DNA of 64,000 bases from Streptomyces sp. NBC_01244 (GTDB taxonomy: Bacteria; Actinomycetota; Actinomycetes; Streptomycetales; Streptomycetaceae). The notes under the pieces were generated by a model. It was given only the letters and a program-made list of their open reading frames with translations, ran no database searches and had not been told where the DNA came from. The position numbers and the translations under genes were made by a program. Of the stretch, positions 24,577 through 33,109 are shown in pieces. How positions within the stretch are numbered: position 1 is the stretch's first letter; each line of letters opens with the position of its first letter. The stretch spans positions 7,688,001-7,752,000 of the forward strand of contig NZ_CP108488.1 in NCBI RefSeq assembly GCF_035987325.1, in the 5' to 3' direction.

Positions 24577-25662
24577 GTGCCGACGGCGGACGAACTACTC
24601 AGCGCGGACATCGTCAGGGATCTGGCCGACTGCCTCGACGCGGCGAACGGCGGGACATCCGCCGGGCAGCTCCGCCGGTGCGGCGCCCTCCTCGCGGGCC
24701 TGACGTTCAGCGGGCGCGTCACCGCCGTCAAGGAGGCGCTGCTCGCAGACCTTCCCGACGACTACCCGGCCTTCGCGGAGGTCGTCCGGGACGCGATGAA
24801 GGACCCCGGTTTCACCGGGTGGATGATCTTCCCCGTCACCGAGGCCGTGGCCGAGCGAGGACTGAGCGTCTTCGAACCCGCCCTCGGCCTCCTTGCCGAA
24901 CTCACCCCGCGTCTGACCGCGGAGACCGCGATCCGCCCCTTCCTCCGCACGGACCTGCACCGCGCACTGCGGACGATCGGGCAATGGACGAGTCACGCCG
25001 ACCCGCACGTACGCCGGCTCGCCAGTGAGGGAACGCGGCCCCGGCTGCCTTGGGCGCCTCAGCTTCGCGCCCTGATCGCCGACCCCGCGCCGGCGCTGCC
25101 GGTGCTCGACGCGCTCTACCGCGACGAGTCCGAGTACGTCCGGCGGTCGGTGGCCAACCACCTCAACGACATCAGCCGTGACCACCCGTCAGTCGCCGTC
25201 GCCACGGCAGCACGCTGGCTCGACGACCCGGCTCCCACGACTACCGGCCTGGTCCGGCACGGCCTGCGCACCCTCGTCAAGGCCGGCGACCCGGACGCCC
25301 TCGCCCTCCTCGGCCACGACCCGGCCGTCCCGGTCTCCGTGGAGGGACCGCATGTGCGTACCCCCGCCATTCGGATCGGGGACCACCTGGAGTTCGACTG
25401 TGCGGTCACCAACACCGGCGACCGGACCGCGCATGTGGTCATCGACTACGTGATCCACCACATGAAGGCCAACGGAACCCGCACCCCCAAGGTCTTCAAA
25501 CTCGCCACCCGGGCACTGGCCCCCGGCGAGCGATGGAACGGCACCCGCCGGCACTCCTTCAAAGCCATCACCACCCGCCGCTACCACCCGGGCCTCCACC
25601 ACGTACAGATCCAGGTCAACGGGCGGCCCCACGGCGAAGCCCCGTTCACACTGGACCGATAG
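24577..25662 (+). CDS. alkC: AlkC-like DNA glycosylase (HEAT-like repeats plus C-terminal beta domain)
   Basis: The protein (361 aa, GTG 24577 after GGAGGGG) has an N-terminal all-helical repeat region with the hallmark RRLASEGTRPRLPWA near 148-162, seen in the AlkC/AlkD DNA alkylation repair family. It has a C-terminal immunoglobulin-like region (about 260-361: FDCAVTNTGDRTAHVVIDYV, then HPGLHHVQIQVNGRPHG). AlkC proteins with such a domain are known. They remove 3-methyladenine-type lesions without flipping the base. The co-directional small gene upstream and the CGNR regulator suggest alkylation- or antibiotic-stress control. Symbol by family; orthology not tested. Confidence 0.85.
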   Translation: MPTADELLSADIVRDLADCLDAANGGTSAGQLRRCGALLAGLTFSGRVTAVKEALLADLPDDYPAFAEVVRDAMKDPGFTGWMIFPVTEAVAERGLSVFEPALGLLAELTPRLTAETAIRPFLRTDLHRALRTIGQWTSHADPHVRRLASEGTRPRLPWAPQLRALIADPAPALPVLDALYRDESEYVRRSVANHLNDISRDHPSVAVATAARWLDDPAPTTTGLVRHGLRTLVKAGDPDALALLGHDPAVPVSVEGPHVRTPAIRIGDHLEFDCAVTNTGDRTAHVVIDYVIHHMKANGTRTPKVFKLATRALAPGERWNGTRRHSFKAITTRRYHPGLHHVQIQVNGRPHGEAPFTLDR

Positions 25663-25929
25663 CGGAGTGATCCCGGGCATGAGCCGTCTCGTTGACGCGA
25701 GAAGAGTTCGTAGGCATTCAGTCGGAGTTCCCTGATGTGCAGCCCGACCGGTCGCCGATCTCGCCAGGGCCTCCTCGAACGTGGCCCCGGGTCCCAGACC
25801 CTCATCGACTGGCGCGTCGACGTACTGCTGGTACACATCGTCCGGCAGTGGCTCACCTCCCACGACGACGCGGGGGCCTCCTGGCTGCGTGGCCTGCGCG
25901 ATCCCGAGGTGGCCGCGACGATCACTCTC

Positions 25930-26275
25930 ATGCACGAGCAGCCGGCCTCGACGACCAGGTCGGTGGCGGGCAGGACGTTCTCGTACGTGGCCTTGGCGCC
26001 CTGGAGTACAGGCTCGGGCAACGTTCCCTTCCAGCCCAGGGACACCGCTTGCTCGCCGCTGCCCAGGGTGATCAGGTCTCCGCCAGCAGCGCCTGTGCGG
26101 CCGGCGAGCCTGAGCCCGTGAGGGTGGGCCTTGGACCGCACCGAACCGTCGGCGTCCTTCACGAGCGTCACATCGACGGGGACCCACTGGCCGCCCTCAC
26201 GGAAGCGGACCGGCCCCGCGAACGACTCCACGGCCATGGTGCCGTCGGGGTTCGCCCATGAAGTGGTGCTCTCCG
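25930..26275 (-). pseudogene. N-terminal remnant of a LamG/RHS-type secreted giant protein
   Basis: Leftward from about 26275, one frame reads WANPDGTMAVESFAGPVRF, then WVPVDVTLVKDADGSV and KATYENVLPATDLVVEAG. This is the familiar N-terminal region of Streptomyces DNRLRE/LamG and RHS-like cell-surface proteins. The frame leaves coding-like sequence after DLVVEAG (about 25925), and both the signal peptide and the rest of the protein, normally over 1000 residues, are missing. The remaining bases 25663-25925 show no gene. Confidence 0.65.
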
Positions 26276-26632
26276 CCCCTCTCCCTGCTCCTGCTCGTCG
26301 AAGCCGGCCTCGTCGCCGCCGCGGCCGCCCCCGTGGCGGCGGTCGCGGACTTACCCCGGGACGTCGTACGCACCACCCAGCAGCGGGAGGAGTCCGCTGC
26401 CCGGCTCACCGCGCAGGCCCAGGGCCGGACCTATCTGCAGGTCGGCAGCGATCCGCTCGCGTTCAACGGGGGCGAGCGACGCAGCTGGGAACTGCCCGCC
26501 CCAGCCACCTACGTCATCACCCCCGACCGCAAGATCGTGCTCGGCCAGGTCGACGGCGATTACCGGCGTCGTACCGAGCCCGCCGACATCATTCAGGCTC
26601 TCCGGCAGTCGGTGAGAACCGCCGAGGTGTGA
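26258..26632 (+). pseudogene. Chimeric frame with peroxiredoxin C-terminal end
   Basis: The open frame of 124 residues has two unrelated parts. From about residue 80 on, ELPAPATYVITPDRKIVLGQ continues into VDGDYRRRTEPADIIQALR, which matches the C-terminal third of AhpC/TSA-type peroxiredoxins. The resolving and peroxidatic cysteines are not there. The first half starts with an Ala/Leu-rich hydrophobic stretch and shows no family. It is probably a fusion produced by deletion, together with the adjoining LamG/RHS remnant on the other strand. Confidence 0.6.
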
Positions 26633-26707
26633 GCCGCGTAGCCGCTGGGTTTCGAGGTCGGTTCTTCCGGCGAGCGCACGACGGCCCACCGCGGGAGAGT
26701 GGATCCC

Positions 26708-27037
26708 ATGGCGTACGACGAAGGACTGGCCGAGCGGATCCGGGAACAGCTCGGCGAGCGGACCGGCCTCACCGAGAAGCGCATGTTCGGCGGCCTCTCC
26801 TTCCTGCTCGACGGCAACATGACCGTGGGCGTGGTCGGCGACGAGCTCATCGCCCGCGTGGGCTCGGACCACACCGCGCAGGCCGTCGCCCGCCCGGAAG
26901 CCCGCCCCATGGACTTCACCGGCCGACCGATGCGCGGCTGGGTCACGGTCAGCGGCCCCACCCTCGCCGAGGATGCGGTCCTGGAGCATTGGATCAAGAC
27001 GGCGCTGGCCTTCGCGGGCACCCTGCCGCCTGAGTGA
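26708..27037 (+). CDS. TfoX/Sxy N-terminal domain protein
   Basis: The 109-residue protein (MAYDEGLAERIREQL..., KRMFGGLSFLLDGNMTVGVVGDELIARVG) is a single TfoX N-terminal domain. Such stand-alone domains are common in actinomycetes and their role is unclear; in Proteobacteria the two-domain form controls competence. ATG 26708 lies about 11 bases after GGGAG; GTG 26699 is too near it. It converges on the SRPBCC gene with only nine bases between stops. Confidence 0.88.
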   Translation: MAYDEGLAERIREQLGERTGLTEKRMFGGLSFLLDGNMTVGVVGDELIARVGSDHTAQAVARPEARPMDFTGRPMRGWVTVSGPTLAEDAVLEHWIKTALAFAGTLPPE

Positions 27038-27046
27038 CGTCCGTAC

Positions 27047-27490
27047 TCACCGCTCCAGCAGCGCCTTGAGCTCGGCCAGGTCCTTGTGCTGTGCGCGGCG
27101 CATGGCCGCCGCCATCACGGTCGCACCCAGTGCGGCGAATCCGCGGGGCTCGCCCCGGTTGCGAAGCGTCATGCGGGTGTGGTCCGAACCCTCGCCGTAC
27201 GGCTCCCAGGTGTAGGTGGTCTCCATGGGGAAGGGGCCTTCGGCCGTACGCATCACCAGCCGGCGCCCGGGCTCGTACGCGGTGATCTCGTACGTGTAGG
27301 CGAGCCGTCGGCCGAGGAAGCGGGCGACGAAGGCGACCCGGGAGCCGACCGCCACCGGCGGAGGGGTCAGCCAGGTGGCGGAGGAGATGTTGGCGTACCA
27401 CTGCGGTGCATGTGTGGGGTCGGCGGCGTAGGCGGCGACCCGGTCGCACGGGGCGGCGATCACGGCCTCGGTCAGTGCATCGACCTTCAT
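27047..27490 (-). CDS. SRPBCC-family protein (polyketide cyclase/dehydrase fold)
   Basis: The 147-residue protein shows the START-like fold order: an N-terminal strand (MKVDALTEAVIAAPCDRVAAYAAD), the W-containing first helix region (PQWYANISSATW), and a long C-terminal helix (RAQHKDLAELKALLER). It probably binds a small hydrophobic ligand. No catalytic residue can be named. Just nine bases upstream ends the AHSA1-type fragment on the same strand, so they once formed an operon. Confidence 0.85.
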   Translation of the reverse strand: MKVDALTEAVIAAPCDRVAAYAADPTHAPQWYANISSATWLTPPPVAVGSRVAFVARFLGRRLAYTYEITAYEPGRRLVMRTAEGPFPMETTYTWEPYGEGSDHTRMTLRNRGEPRGFAALGATVMAAAMRRAQHKDLAELKALLER

Positions 27491-27499
27491 CGGGGGTTC

Positions 27500-27691
27500 T
27501 CAGACGGTGAAGAAGGGGTTCGGCTTGCCGGTCTCGGCGTAGTCCTTCAGGCGGGTCATCAGCAGGCCCCAGGTCTCGCTGATCATCGGGATCTCGGCCT
27601 CGCCCTCGGGGAAGCCGGAGTGGGCGAAGGCCACCCGGGTCCCGGCGGGGGTCTCGGTCAGGTCCCAGCTGATGGTGGTGCTGCGGGACAC
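27500..27691 (-). pseudogene. SRPBCC/AHSA1 C-terminal fragment
   Basis: The 63 residues (ISWDLTETPAGTRVAFAHSG, then ISETWGLLMTRLKDYAETGK) are the end of an AHSA1-type protein; the first 80-100 residues are gone. The missing part is replaced at about 27690 by the truncated ArsR gene running the other way, which overlaps it by 20 bases. This is a deletion or inversion scar. Confidence 0.8.
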
Positions 27692-27854
27692 CGGCTTGGT
27701 TACCCTCCGGAAGGACGGTACGAAGCGCTTCTACCGGGCGGACCGGGAGGCGCTGGGCCCGCTCGCCGACTATCTCCAGAGCATGTGGAGCGCGAAGCTC
27801 GACACGCTGGCCCGGCTTGCCGAAGAGGCCGAACGGAGCGAGAACCCCTCATGA
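27672..27854 (+). pseudogene. ArsR-family regulator, C-terminal fragment
   Basis: The frame reads VLRDTGLVTLRKDGTKRFYR, the recognition-helix and wing end of an ArsR/SmtB-type regulator, then a terminal helix DTLARLAEEAERSENPS. The first two helices are missing, so it cannot bind DNA normally. Its stop overlaps the start of the AHSA1 gene (ATGA, 27851-27854), which is the usual ArsR-AHSA1 operon order. The AHSA1 gene may therefore be left without its regulator and its promoter. Confidence 0.8.
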
Positions 27855-28327
27855 CAACCCCCGTCACACCCGCGACCCCCACGGACACCGTCATCGTCGA
27901 GCGGCACATCGCGGCCCGCCCGGAAACCGTCTTCGGCTTCTTCACCGATCGTGAGAAGTGGCTGTCCTGGATGGGCGCCGACGGCACGTTCTCCTTCGAG
28001 CCCGGCGGCGCTTACCGCACCCGGGTCACCGGAGAGAACGTCGCCTCCGGCCGCTTCCTCACCGTTGACCCGCCCAAGAGGCTTGTGTTCACCTGGGGCT
28101 GGGAGGAGGGCGGCATGCCAGTGCCGACCGGCTCCACCACCGTGGAGATCACCCTCGAACCCTCCGCCGAAGGCACCCTGCTCCGCCTGGTCCAGAGCGG
28201 CCTGCCGTCCCCCGAGGCCTGTGCGGCCCACGCGGAGGGCTGGCAGCACTACGTCGACCGCCTCGCGCTCCGCGCCGAAGGCGGCGACCCCGGCCCGGAC
28301 ATCTGGATGCAGCAGCCCGCGGGCTGA
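27851..28327 (+). CDS. SRPBCC/AHSA1-family protein
   Basis: The 158-residue protein is complete: VIVERHIAARPETVFGFFTD at the N-terminus, the W-pair (EKWLSWMG), the family strand PPKRLVFTWGWEEGG and the C-terminal helix GWQHYVDRLALRAEGGD. Members of this group sit behind an ArsR regulator and may bind small organics. ATG 27851 overlaps the stop of the broken ArsR gene, so translation depended on it. No independent promoter is obvious. Confidence 0.9.
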   Translation: MTTPVTPATPTDTVIVERHIAARPETVFGFFTDREKWLSWMGADGTFSFEPGGAYRTRVTGENVASGRFLTVDPPKRLVFTWGWEEGGMPVPTGSTTVEITLEPSAEGTLLRLVQSGLPSPEACAAHAEGWQHYVDRLALRAEGGDPGPDIWMQQPAG

Positions 28328-28680
28328 CCGCCCGGCGGGCCTGCGGTTCCTCCCGCCCGAGTAGGTGTCCCTTTCGGAACAGGTCAGCCGGTTCGCTCCT
28401 CCTTGCGGGCGAGCTCGCCGACCTCGACCCCGAGCAGCGCCGTGCCCTCGTCCACCACAAAGGCGGGCGCGGCGACTTCGTCTACTACGGCGCCCGCACT
28501 CCCGGCAGCCATGCTGACGCGCGTCACGGGATCCTTGGACGTGGGCTGGGGCAAGCGGTATTGCCTTTGATCACCGGCCGTCGTGGCTGTGCTTCCGTCA
28601 GGCTGCACGCCGAAACGGTTACCTCGACGCCTTCGGTCCCGTCATGATCATGACGGGATTGGCTCGAGGAAGGTAACGAC
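28328..28680. other. Gene-poor interval before the ECF sigma gene
   Basis: One frame (about 28385-28520) reads LLLAGELADLDPEQRRALVH, which looks like old coding sequence, but it has no start and I do not recognise it. The right 60 bases contain a short direct-repeat stretch with CATGATCATGA and must carry the promoter and ribosome site (GAGGAAGG, 28668-28675) of the sigma factor gene. Confidence 0.4.
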
Positions 28681-29562
28681 ATGACCGGAACAGGTCCGCA
28701 CGAAGTACTGGCGGGAGCCTTCGAAGAGCAGCGTGAGCGCCTGGTGGCGGTCGCCCACCGGATGCTCGGGTCGCGGGTGGATGCCGAGGACGCGGTGCAG
28801 GAGGCGTGGATCCGGCTGGCGAGACAGGACGCGGCGGCGATAGACAACCTGGCCGGCTGGCTGACCACCGTGGTCGGCCGGGTCTGCATCGACGTGCTGC
28901 GCTCGCGCAAGACCCGGCCCGAGCTGTCGTACGAGGACCGGCTGCCGGAGCTGGTGGTGACCGTGGACGGCGGGGCGGCACCCGAGGACGATGCGGTGCT
29001 CGCAGAATCGGTCGGGCTGGCACTGCTGGTGGTGCTCGATACCCTCACGCCCACCGAGCGGCTGGCGTTCGTACTGCATGACATGTTCGCGGTGCCGTTC
29101 GCCGAGATAGGCGAGATCATCGGGCGGTCCACCGACGCGACCAAGATGCTCGCCAGCCGGGCCCGCCGGAAGGTGCAGGGCACATCGGTGCCGGAGGAGG
29201 AGCCGCGGCGGCAGCGCGCGGTGGTCGACGCGTTTCTTGCCGCGGCGCGAGGCGGGGACTTCGACGGGCTCGTACGGCTGCTCGATCCGCAGGTGACCTG
29301 GCGTACGTACCACCCGCAGGGCGTGATGACCACGGTCGGGGCGGCCGAGGTGGCAGAACCGATCCTGCGCGGCGCCCGGGCGATGACCTCGGTGCTCCCG
29401 GTCCTGGTCAACGGCCTGCCCGGGTTCGTGGCCTGGGGTGCGAACGGCAAGGTGCTCGGCGTGGTGGCGTGCACCGTGGTGGAGGGCCGGATCGTCGAGC
29501 TCCTGACCGTGAGCGACCGCAAGCGCCTCGACGCCATGGGTCTGCCCGCTCGACCCGAGTAG
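28681..29562 (+). CDS. ECF41-type RNA polymerase sigma factor (SigJ-like)
   Basis: The protein (293 aa) has sigma region 2 (LVAVAHRMLGSRVDAEDAVQEAWIRL), region 4 (LTPTERLAFVLHDMFAVPFAEIGEIIGRS) and then a C-terminal SnoaL-like domain of about 110 residues (QRAVVDAFLAAARGGDFDGLVRLLDP...). That domain order defines the ECF41/SigJ group, where the extension replaces an anti-sigma factor. The next gene is a carboxymuconolactone decarboxylase-family protein, the classical ECF41 partner, with a matching promoter. A second sigma factor of this kind is at 35539. Confidence 0.93.
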   Translation: MTGTGPHEVLAGAFEEQRERLVAVAHRMLGSRVDAEDAVQEAWIRLARQDAAAIDNLAGWLTTVVGRVCIDVLRSRKTRPELSYEDRLPELVVTVDGGAAPEDDAVLAESVGLALLVVLDTLTPTERLAFVLHDMFAVPFAEIGEIIGRSTDATKMLASRARRKVQGTSVPEEEPRRQRAVVDAFLAAARGGDFDGLVRLLDPQVTWRTYHPQGVMTTVGAAEVAEPILRGARAMTSVLPVLVNGLPGFVAWGANGKVLGVVACTVVEGRIVELLTVSDRKRLDAMGLPARPE

Positions 29563-29591
29563 CGCACGTCGGGACGCCCGGCGCATGGGGT

Positions 29592-29618
29592 TGTTACGTC
29601 TTGGCGGGGTCCTTCGTC
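29592..29618 (+). promoter_or_regulatory. Candidate ECF41 promoter
   Basis: TGTTACG at 29592-29598, 16 bases of spacer, then CGTC at 29615-29618, 37 bases upstream of the next start codon. The published ECF41 promoter is TGTCACA with a similar spacer and CGTC, so five of seven -35 bases and all four -10 bases agree. It is placed exactly before the partner gene. Confidence 0.65.
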
Positions 29619-29655
29619 GTAGTGGTGAAAGCAGCCGAGGACGAAGGAGACCGAG

Positions 29656-30126
29656 ATGGAAACCCGGATCAACCCCATGCGCAACGAGGTCGGGTCGAAG
29701 TGGGCCAGGTACATCATCTCGTCGAACAAGGCCATCACCGACTCGGCGCTGCCGAAGGCGGTGCAGGAGCTGGTGAAGATCCGCGCCAGCCAGATCAACG
29801 GCTGCGGCGGCTGCCTCGACATGCACACCAAGGACGCCGCGGCCGCCGGCGAGAGCGCGGTGCGGATCAACTTGGTCGGGGCGTGGCGGGAGACAACCGT
29901 CTACACCGAGGCGGAGCGGGCGGCACTGGAACTCACCGAGCAGGGCACCCGCCTCGCCGACTCCAGCGGCGTCACCGATGAGGCGTGGGCGAACGCGGCG
30001 AAGCACTACGACGAGGACCAGCTCATGGCCCTGGTGGCCCTGATCTGCGTGATCAACGCCTTCAACCGGCTGAACGTGATCACCCGGACGCCCGGCGGCG
30101 AGTACCAGCCCGGACAGTTCGGCTGA
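29656..30126 (+). CDS. Carboxymuconolactone decarboxylase-family (AhpD-like) protein
   Basis: The 156-residue protein has the redox motif CGGCLDMH (CxxC plus His) in the typical setting ELVKIRASQINGCGGCLDMH, so it is likely an AhpD-like peroxidase or disulfide reductase. The C-terminal helix has the usual ALICVINAFNRLNVITR. ATG 29656 follows a GGAG site. It is probably driven by the ECF41 sigma factor encoded just upstream and co-transcribed with the DoxX gene 90 bases downstream. Confidence 0.93.
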   Translation: METRINPMRNEVGSKWARYIISSNKAITDSALPKAVQELVKIRASQINGCGGCLDMHTKDAAAAGESAVRINLVGAWRETTVYTEAERAALELTEQGTRLADSSGVTDEAWANAAKHYDEDQLMALVALICVINAFNRLNVITRTPGGEYQPGQFG

Positions 30127-30216
30127 CGCGGACGTTCCCCTCATGCTCTCGGGCGGACCCGACATCGGGTCCGCCCGCGGCCGCCACCCACGGACCTTCT
30201 GCCAAGGACGAGACTC

Positions 30217-30603
30217 ATGAACACCGCACTGTGGATCATCACCGGCCTGCTGGCCGCCGTCTTCCTGTTCTCCGGCTTCGGGAAGCTGTTCGTCCCGCGG
30301 GAGAAGATGGCCGGGATGGCCGAGGCCGCGCGCTGGGTCCTCGACTTCGAGCCCGGCACCCTCAAGGCCATCGGAGCACTCGAGGTCCTCGGCGCCGTGG
30401 GCCTGGTCCTGCCCGCCGTGCTCGGCATCGCCCCGGTACTCGTACCGCTGGCGGCCACCGGCCTGGCGCTGATCATGACCGGTGCCATGATCCTGCGGAT
30501 CCGCCGTGGCGAGCCCAAGGCCGCCCTCGGGGACGGGGCCTACCTCGCCCTGACCGTCTTCGTGGCGATCGGGCGCTTCGCCCTGGAACCCTTCACAGGC
30601 TGA
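30217..30603 (+). CDS. DoxX-family integral membrane protein
   Basis: The 128-residue protein has four transmembrane helices: residues about 4-22 (LWIITGLLAAVFLFSGFGKL), then 52-70, 76-95 and 105-122. The family motif FSGFGKLF lies at the end of the first helix. DoxX proteins accompany redox enzymes and thiol stress functions. Position after the AhpD-like gene suggests that it belongs to the same ECF41 response. The start ATG 30217 has AAGGACGAG upstream. Confidence 0.9.
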   Translation: MNTALWIITGLLAAVFLFSGFGKLFVPREKMAGMAEAARWVLDFEPGTLKAIGALEVLGAVGLVLPAVLGIAPVLVPLAATGLALIMTGAMILRIRRGEPKAALGDGAYLALTVFVAIGRFALEPFTG

Positions 30604-31217
30604 CCGGCCGCACGTCAGCCGGGCGGGACGCCGTTGGTCAATTCGGGTCCCGGGTGACGCCGGTCTCGGGAGCTGTCGTTCCGACAAGGAGGGCGAGGCC
30701 GGTTGGCGGGTCTTCGACGACAGCAGCATCACCATCTGGTGCGACCGCTTCGACGTCTCCTTCGGCGCGGCCGCCCTCAAGACCGCCTGACAGGGATACC
30801 CGTCACTGACCCGGATGCCTTCCCCCCCGCTTCCGCGGTTCGGCATCCGGGCGGTGCCGGCTTTCCCCGTGCACTGATCCTGCCCGTCCTGAACGTCGCA
30901 GCTCACTGCCGGTGACCGACAGTCTTTACAGCGCATTGATGACGATGGAGCCTCCGCGCGCGGCACGTGCCACTTTGGTCCGGCGCCAAGGACTCATCAG
31001 GGGCGCGTCTGGCAGCCGCGAGCTGGATGCACGCCACGCGATGAGTCCGGGTTCACCGGTGAGGGGCTCGATCTCTTCCTCCGGGCGCGGGGTTAGGGCG
31101 GGGCCGTCCACCCGGGCTGGCGTGTCACGGGATCAGCCGTACTTCGGTGAGGCATGTTCTCTTCTGTTACCCATGCCCCGATAGGTCCGCCACAGGCGGA
31201 TGTGCGGAGGTGTCCTC
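30604..31217. other. Gene-poor interval with hairpin and gene remnant
   Basis: A short frame at about 30695-30790 (WRVFDDSSITIWCDRFDVSF) ending in TGA is a remnant I cannot assign. A strong hairpin, 10-bp arms CCCGGATGCC and GGCATCCGGG at 30810-30819 and 30842-30851, probably ends transcription of the preceding genes. The remaining 360 bases show no gene; their right end carries the next promoter. Confidence 0.5.
30810..30851 (+). terminator. Rho-independent-type hairpin
   Basis: Ten perfectly paired bases (CCCGGATGCC/GGCATCCGGG) around a 22-base loop containing a C7 run. No U-tract follows, as is normal in Streptomyces. Confidence 0.65.
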
Positions 31218-32591
31218 GTGGACGCGAGCGGCAGCGAGCGGGAACGGTCCGGAGACAGCCCACGCGCGCGGCCACCGGATCCCGACGACGCCGGTCCGAA
31301 GCTGCGCGATCGGGTCCGATCGGCCCTGGAAGCCGCCCGGGCCTGGGGCCCGCCGCCGGGCCCCGCGCGTCCGGAGTTCTGGCGCAGTCCACTGCGGGGG
31401 CCGTGGCTGACGGCCGTGCTCGGTCTGGTCCTGCTCTTCGGAGTGACGGTCCTGTTCGTGACGGGCCTGCTGTCGTACGCCGCCTACAACCCGGACCTCG
31501 CAGCGGTCAACGACCAGACGCCCGACAAGGGGTGGCTCGGCTTCTACCTCTTCTCCTGGCCCACCTCGCCGTACTGGCTCTACCGGGTGACCCAGGGCGT
31601 GCACATCGTCCTGGGCGTCGTGCTCGTTCCCGTGCTGCTGGCGAAGCTGTGGTCGGTGATTCCGAAGCTGTTCGCGTGGCCACCGGTGCGGTCGGTCAGC
31701 CACGGCATCGAGCGGCTGTCCCTGCTCCTGCTGGTGGGTGGCGCGGGCTTCGAGTTCGTCACCGGCATCCTCAACATCCAGCTGCACTACATCTTCCCCG
31801 GCTCCTTCTACACCCTGCACTTCTACGGGGCCTGGGTGTTCATCGGCGCCTTCGTCGTGCACGTGGCCTTCCGGCTGCCACGCGCCATCCGCGCCGTACG
31901 GGCCGGAACCACGCAGCCCGCGGCCGACACGGAGGAGGCCGCCGGGCTGGTCGCGCCCCGGCCGGCCGCGCCGACGATCTCCCGCCGGGGCGCGCTGGGC
32001 ATGGTCGGCCTCGGATCGCTGGCGCTGTTCGCCGTGACGGCGGGCCAGAGCGTGGGCGGCTGGTGGCGCCGGACCGCGCTGCTCGCCCCGCACGGCCAGG
32101 ACCCGGGGTCGGGCCCGAACGGCTTCCAGATCAACAAGACCGCCGCGTCGGTCGGCATCCGGCCGAGCGACATCGGGCCCGGCTGGCGGCTGACCGTACG
32201 GGGCCCCGGCCGCCAGGTCGTCCTGACGCGCGAGCAGCTCCTCGCCATGGCCCAGCACGAGTCGGCCCTGCCCATCGCCTGCGTGGAGGGCTGGTCCACC
32301 CGGGACCAGCTGTGGAGCGGAGTCCGACTCGTCGACCTCGCCGCCCTGGTGGGATGGAAGACGGATGCCCCGCAGGTCCTGGTGGAGTCGGTCCAACGCG
32401 GCGGCTCCTTCAGCTCCGCCGCCCTGCGCGACAACCAGGTACGTGACCAGCGCTCACTGCTCGCCCTGCGCGTCAACGGTGCCGTCCTGTCCCACGACCA
32501 CGGCTACCCGGCCCGCGTGATCGTGCCCGGAGCGCCCGGCGTGTTGAATACCAAGTGGGTCACCCGCCTCACCTTCGGAGAGCCGGCATGA
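31218..32591 (+). CDS. Membrane-anchored molybdopterin oxidoreductase (sulfite-oxidase family)
   Basis: The 457-residue protein joins a cytochrome b561-like membrane part to a molybdopterin domain. Four helices lie between residues about 60 and 230 (TAVLGLVLLFGVTVLFVTGL; HIVLGVVLVPVLLAKLW; LLLLVGGAGFEFVTGI; FYGAWVFIGAFVVHVAFRL) with several histidines that could hold heme. A fifth hydrophobic segment follows ISRRGALGMVG, a Tat-like RR element. The catalytic domain has the molybdenum-ligand cysteine in LPIACVEGWS, and a terminal VLNTKWVTRL typical of the family. GTG 31218 follows GGAGGTG. It may feed electrons to the quinone pool or reduce oxidised residues; the substrate is unknown. The next gene overlaps it (ATGA). 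Confidence 0.88.
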   Translation: MDASGSERERSGDSPRARPPDPDDAGPKLRDRVRSALEAARAWGPPPGPARPEFWRSPLRGPWLTAVLGLVLLFGVTVLFVTGLLSYAAYNPDLAAVNDQTPDKGWLGFYLFSWPTSPYWLYRVTQGVHIVLGVVLVPVLLAKLWSVIPKLFAWPPVRSVSHGIERLSLLLLVGGAGFEFVTGILNIQLHYIFPGSFYTLHFYGAWVFIGAFVVHVAFRLPRAIRAVRAGTTQPAADTEEAAGLVAPRPAAPTISRRGALGMVGLGSLALFAVTAGQSVGGWWRRTALLAPHGQDPGSGPNGFQINKTAASVGIRPSDIGPGWRLTVRGPGRQVVLTREQLLAMAQHESALPIACVEGWSTRDQLWSGVRLVDLAALVGWKTDAPQVLVESVQRGGSFSSAALRDNQVRDQRSLLALRVNGAVLSHDHGYPARVIVPGAPGVLNTKWVTRLTFGEPA

Positions 32592-33109
32592 GCAGCGCGA
32601 CACGGTTCCGCCGCGGCTACGGCGCCTCGCCGTTCCACCTGCTCCTCGTCCTGGTGTCCTTCGCCCTCGCCGGGTACGCCGGCCTCCGGCTGCTCAAGGG
32701 GGACACCCTGGGGGTGGCCGTGTGGTTCGTCGGGGCCGCCCTCCTCCACGACCTCGTACTGCTCCCGCTGTACGCCCTGGCCGACCAGGCGGTGCAGGCG
32801 CTGTTCCGGCGGGAAGCGGGTACCGGGCCCGGTACCGCCGTGCCGGGCGTCAACTACGTCCGTGTGCCGGCCTTCGTCTCCGGCGTCCTGCTGCTGGTCT
32901 GGTGGCCGCTCGTGTTCCGCCAGGTCGGTCACTACACCGCCGGCACCGGCCTCCCCGCGGACGTCTTCCTCGGCCGCTGGCTGCTGATCACCGCCGGCCT
33001 GTTCGCCGCCTCGGCAGCGGTCCTTCTCGTACGGATGTGGCGCGGATCGCGGGCTGCGCTGCGGGCCCGGCGCGCTCAGGAAGCGGCGGCTCGCAAGGCC
33101 ACGAAGTGA
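32588..33109 (+). CDS. Hypothetical membrane protein coupled to the oxidoreductase
   Basis: The protein (173 aa) has four predicted transmembrane helices: about 14-34 (FHLLLVLVSFALAGYAGLRLL), 42-65, 97-113 (VSGVLLLVWWPLVF) and 130-150 (LLITAGLFAASAAVLLVRMW), with a basic C-terminus. ATG 32588 overlaps the stop of the molybdopterin gene, so the products are made together and probably form a membrane complex. No family motif is known to me. Its 3' end overlaps the convergent methyltransferase by 34 bases. Confidence 0.8.
   Translation: MSSATRFRRGYGASPFHLLLVLVSFALAGYAGLRLLKGDTLGVAVWFVGAALLHDLVLLPLYALADQAVQALFRREAGTGPGTAVPGVNYVRVPAFVSGVLLLVWWPLVFRQVGHYTAGTGLPADVFLGRWLLITAGLFAASAAVLLVRMWRGSRAALRARRAQEAAARKATK

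Noticed and set aside
28648..30966. A 772-codon minus-strand frame across the sigma factor and CMD genes
   Set aside because: It lies opposite two well-recognised genes and consists of Pro/Arg/His-rich shadow sequence without motifs.
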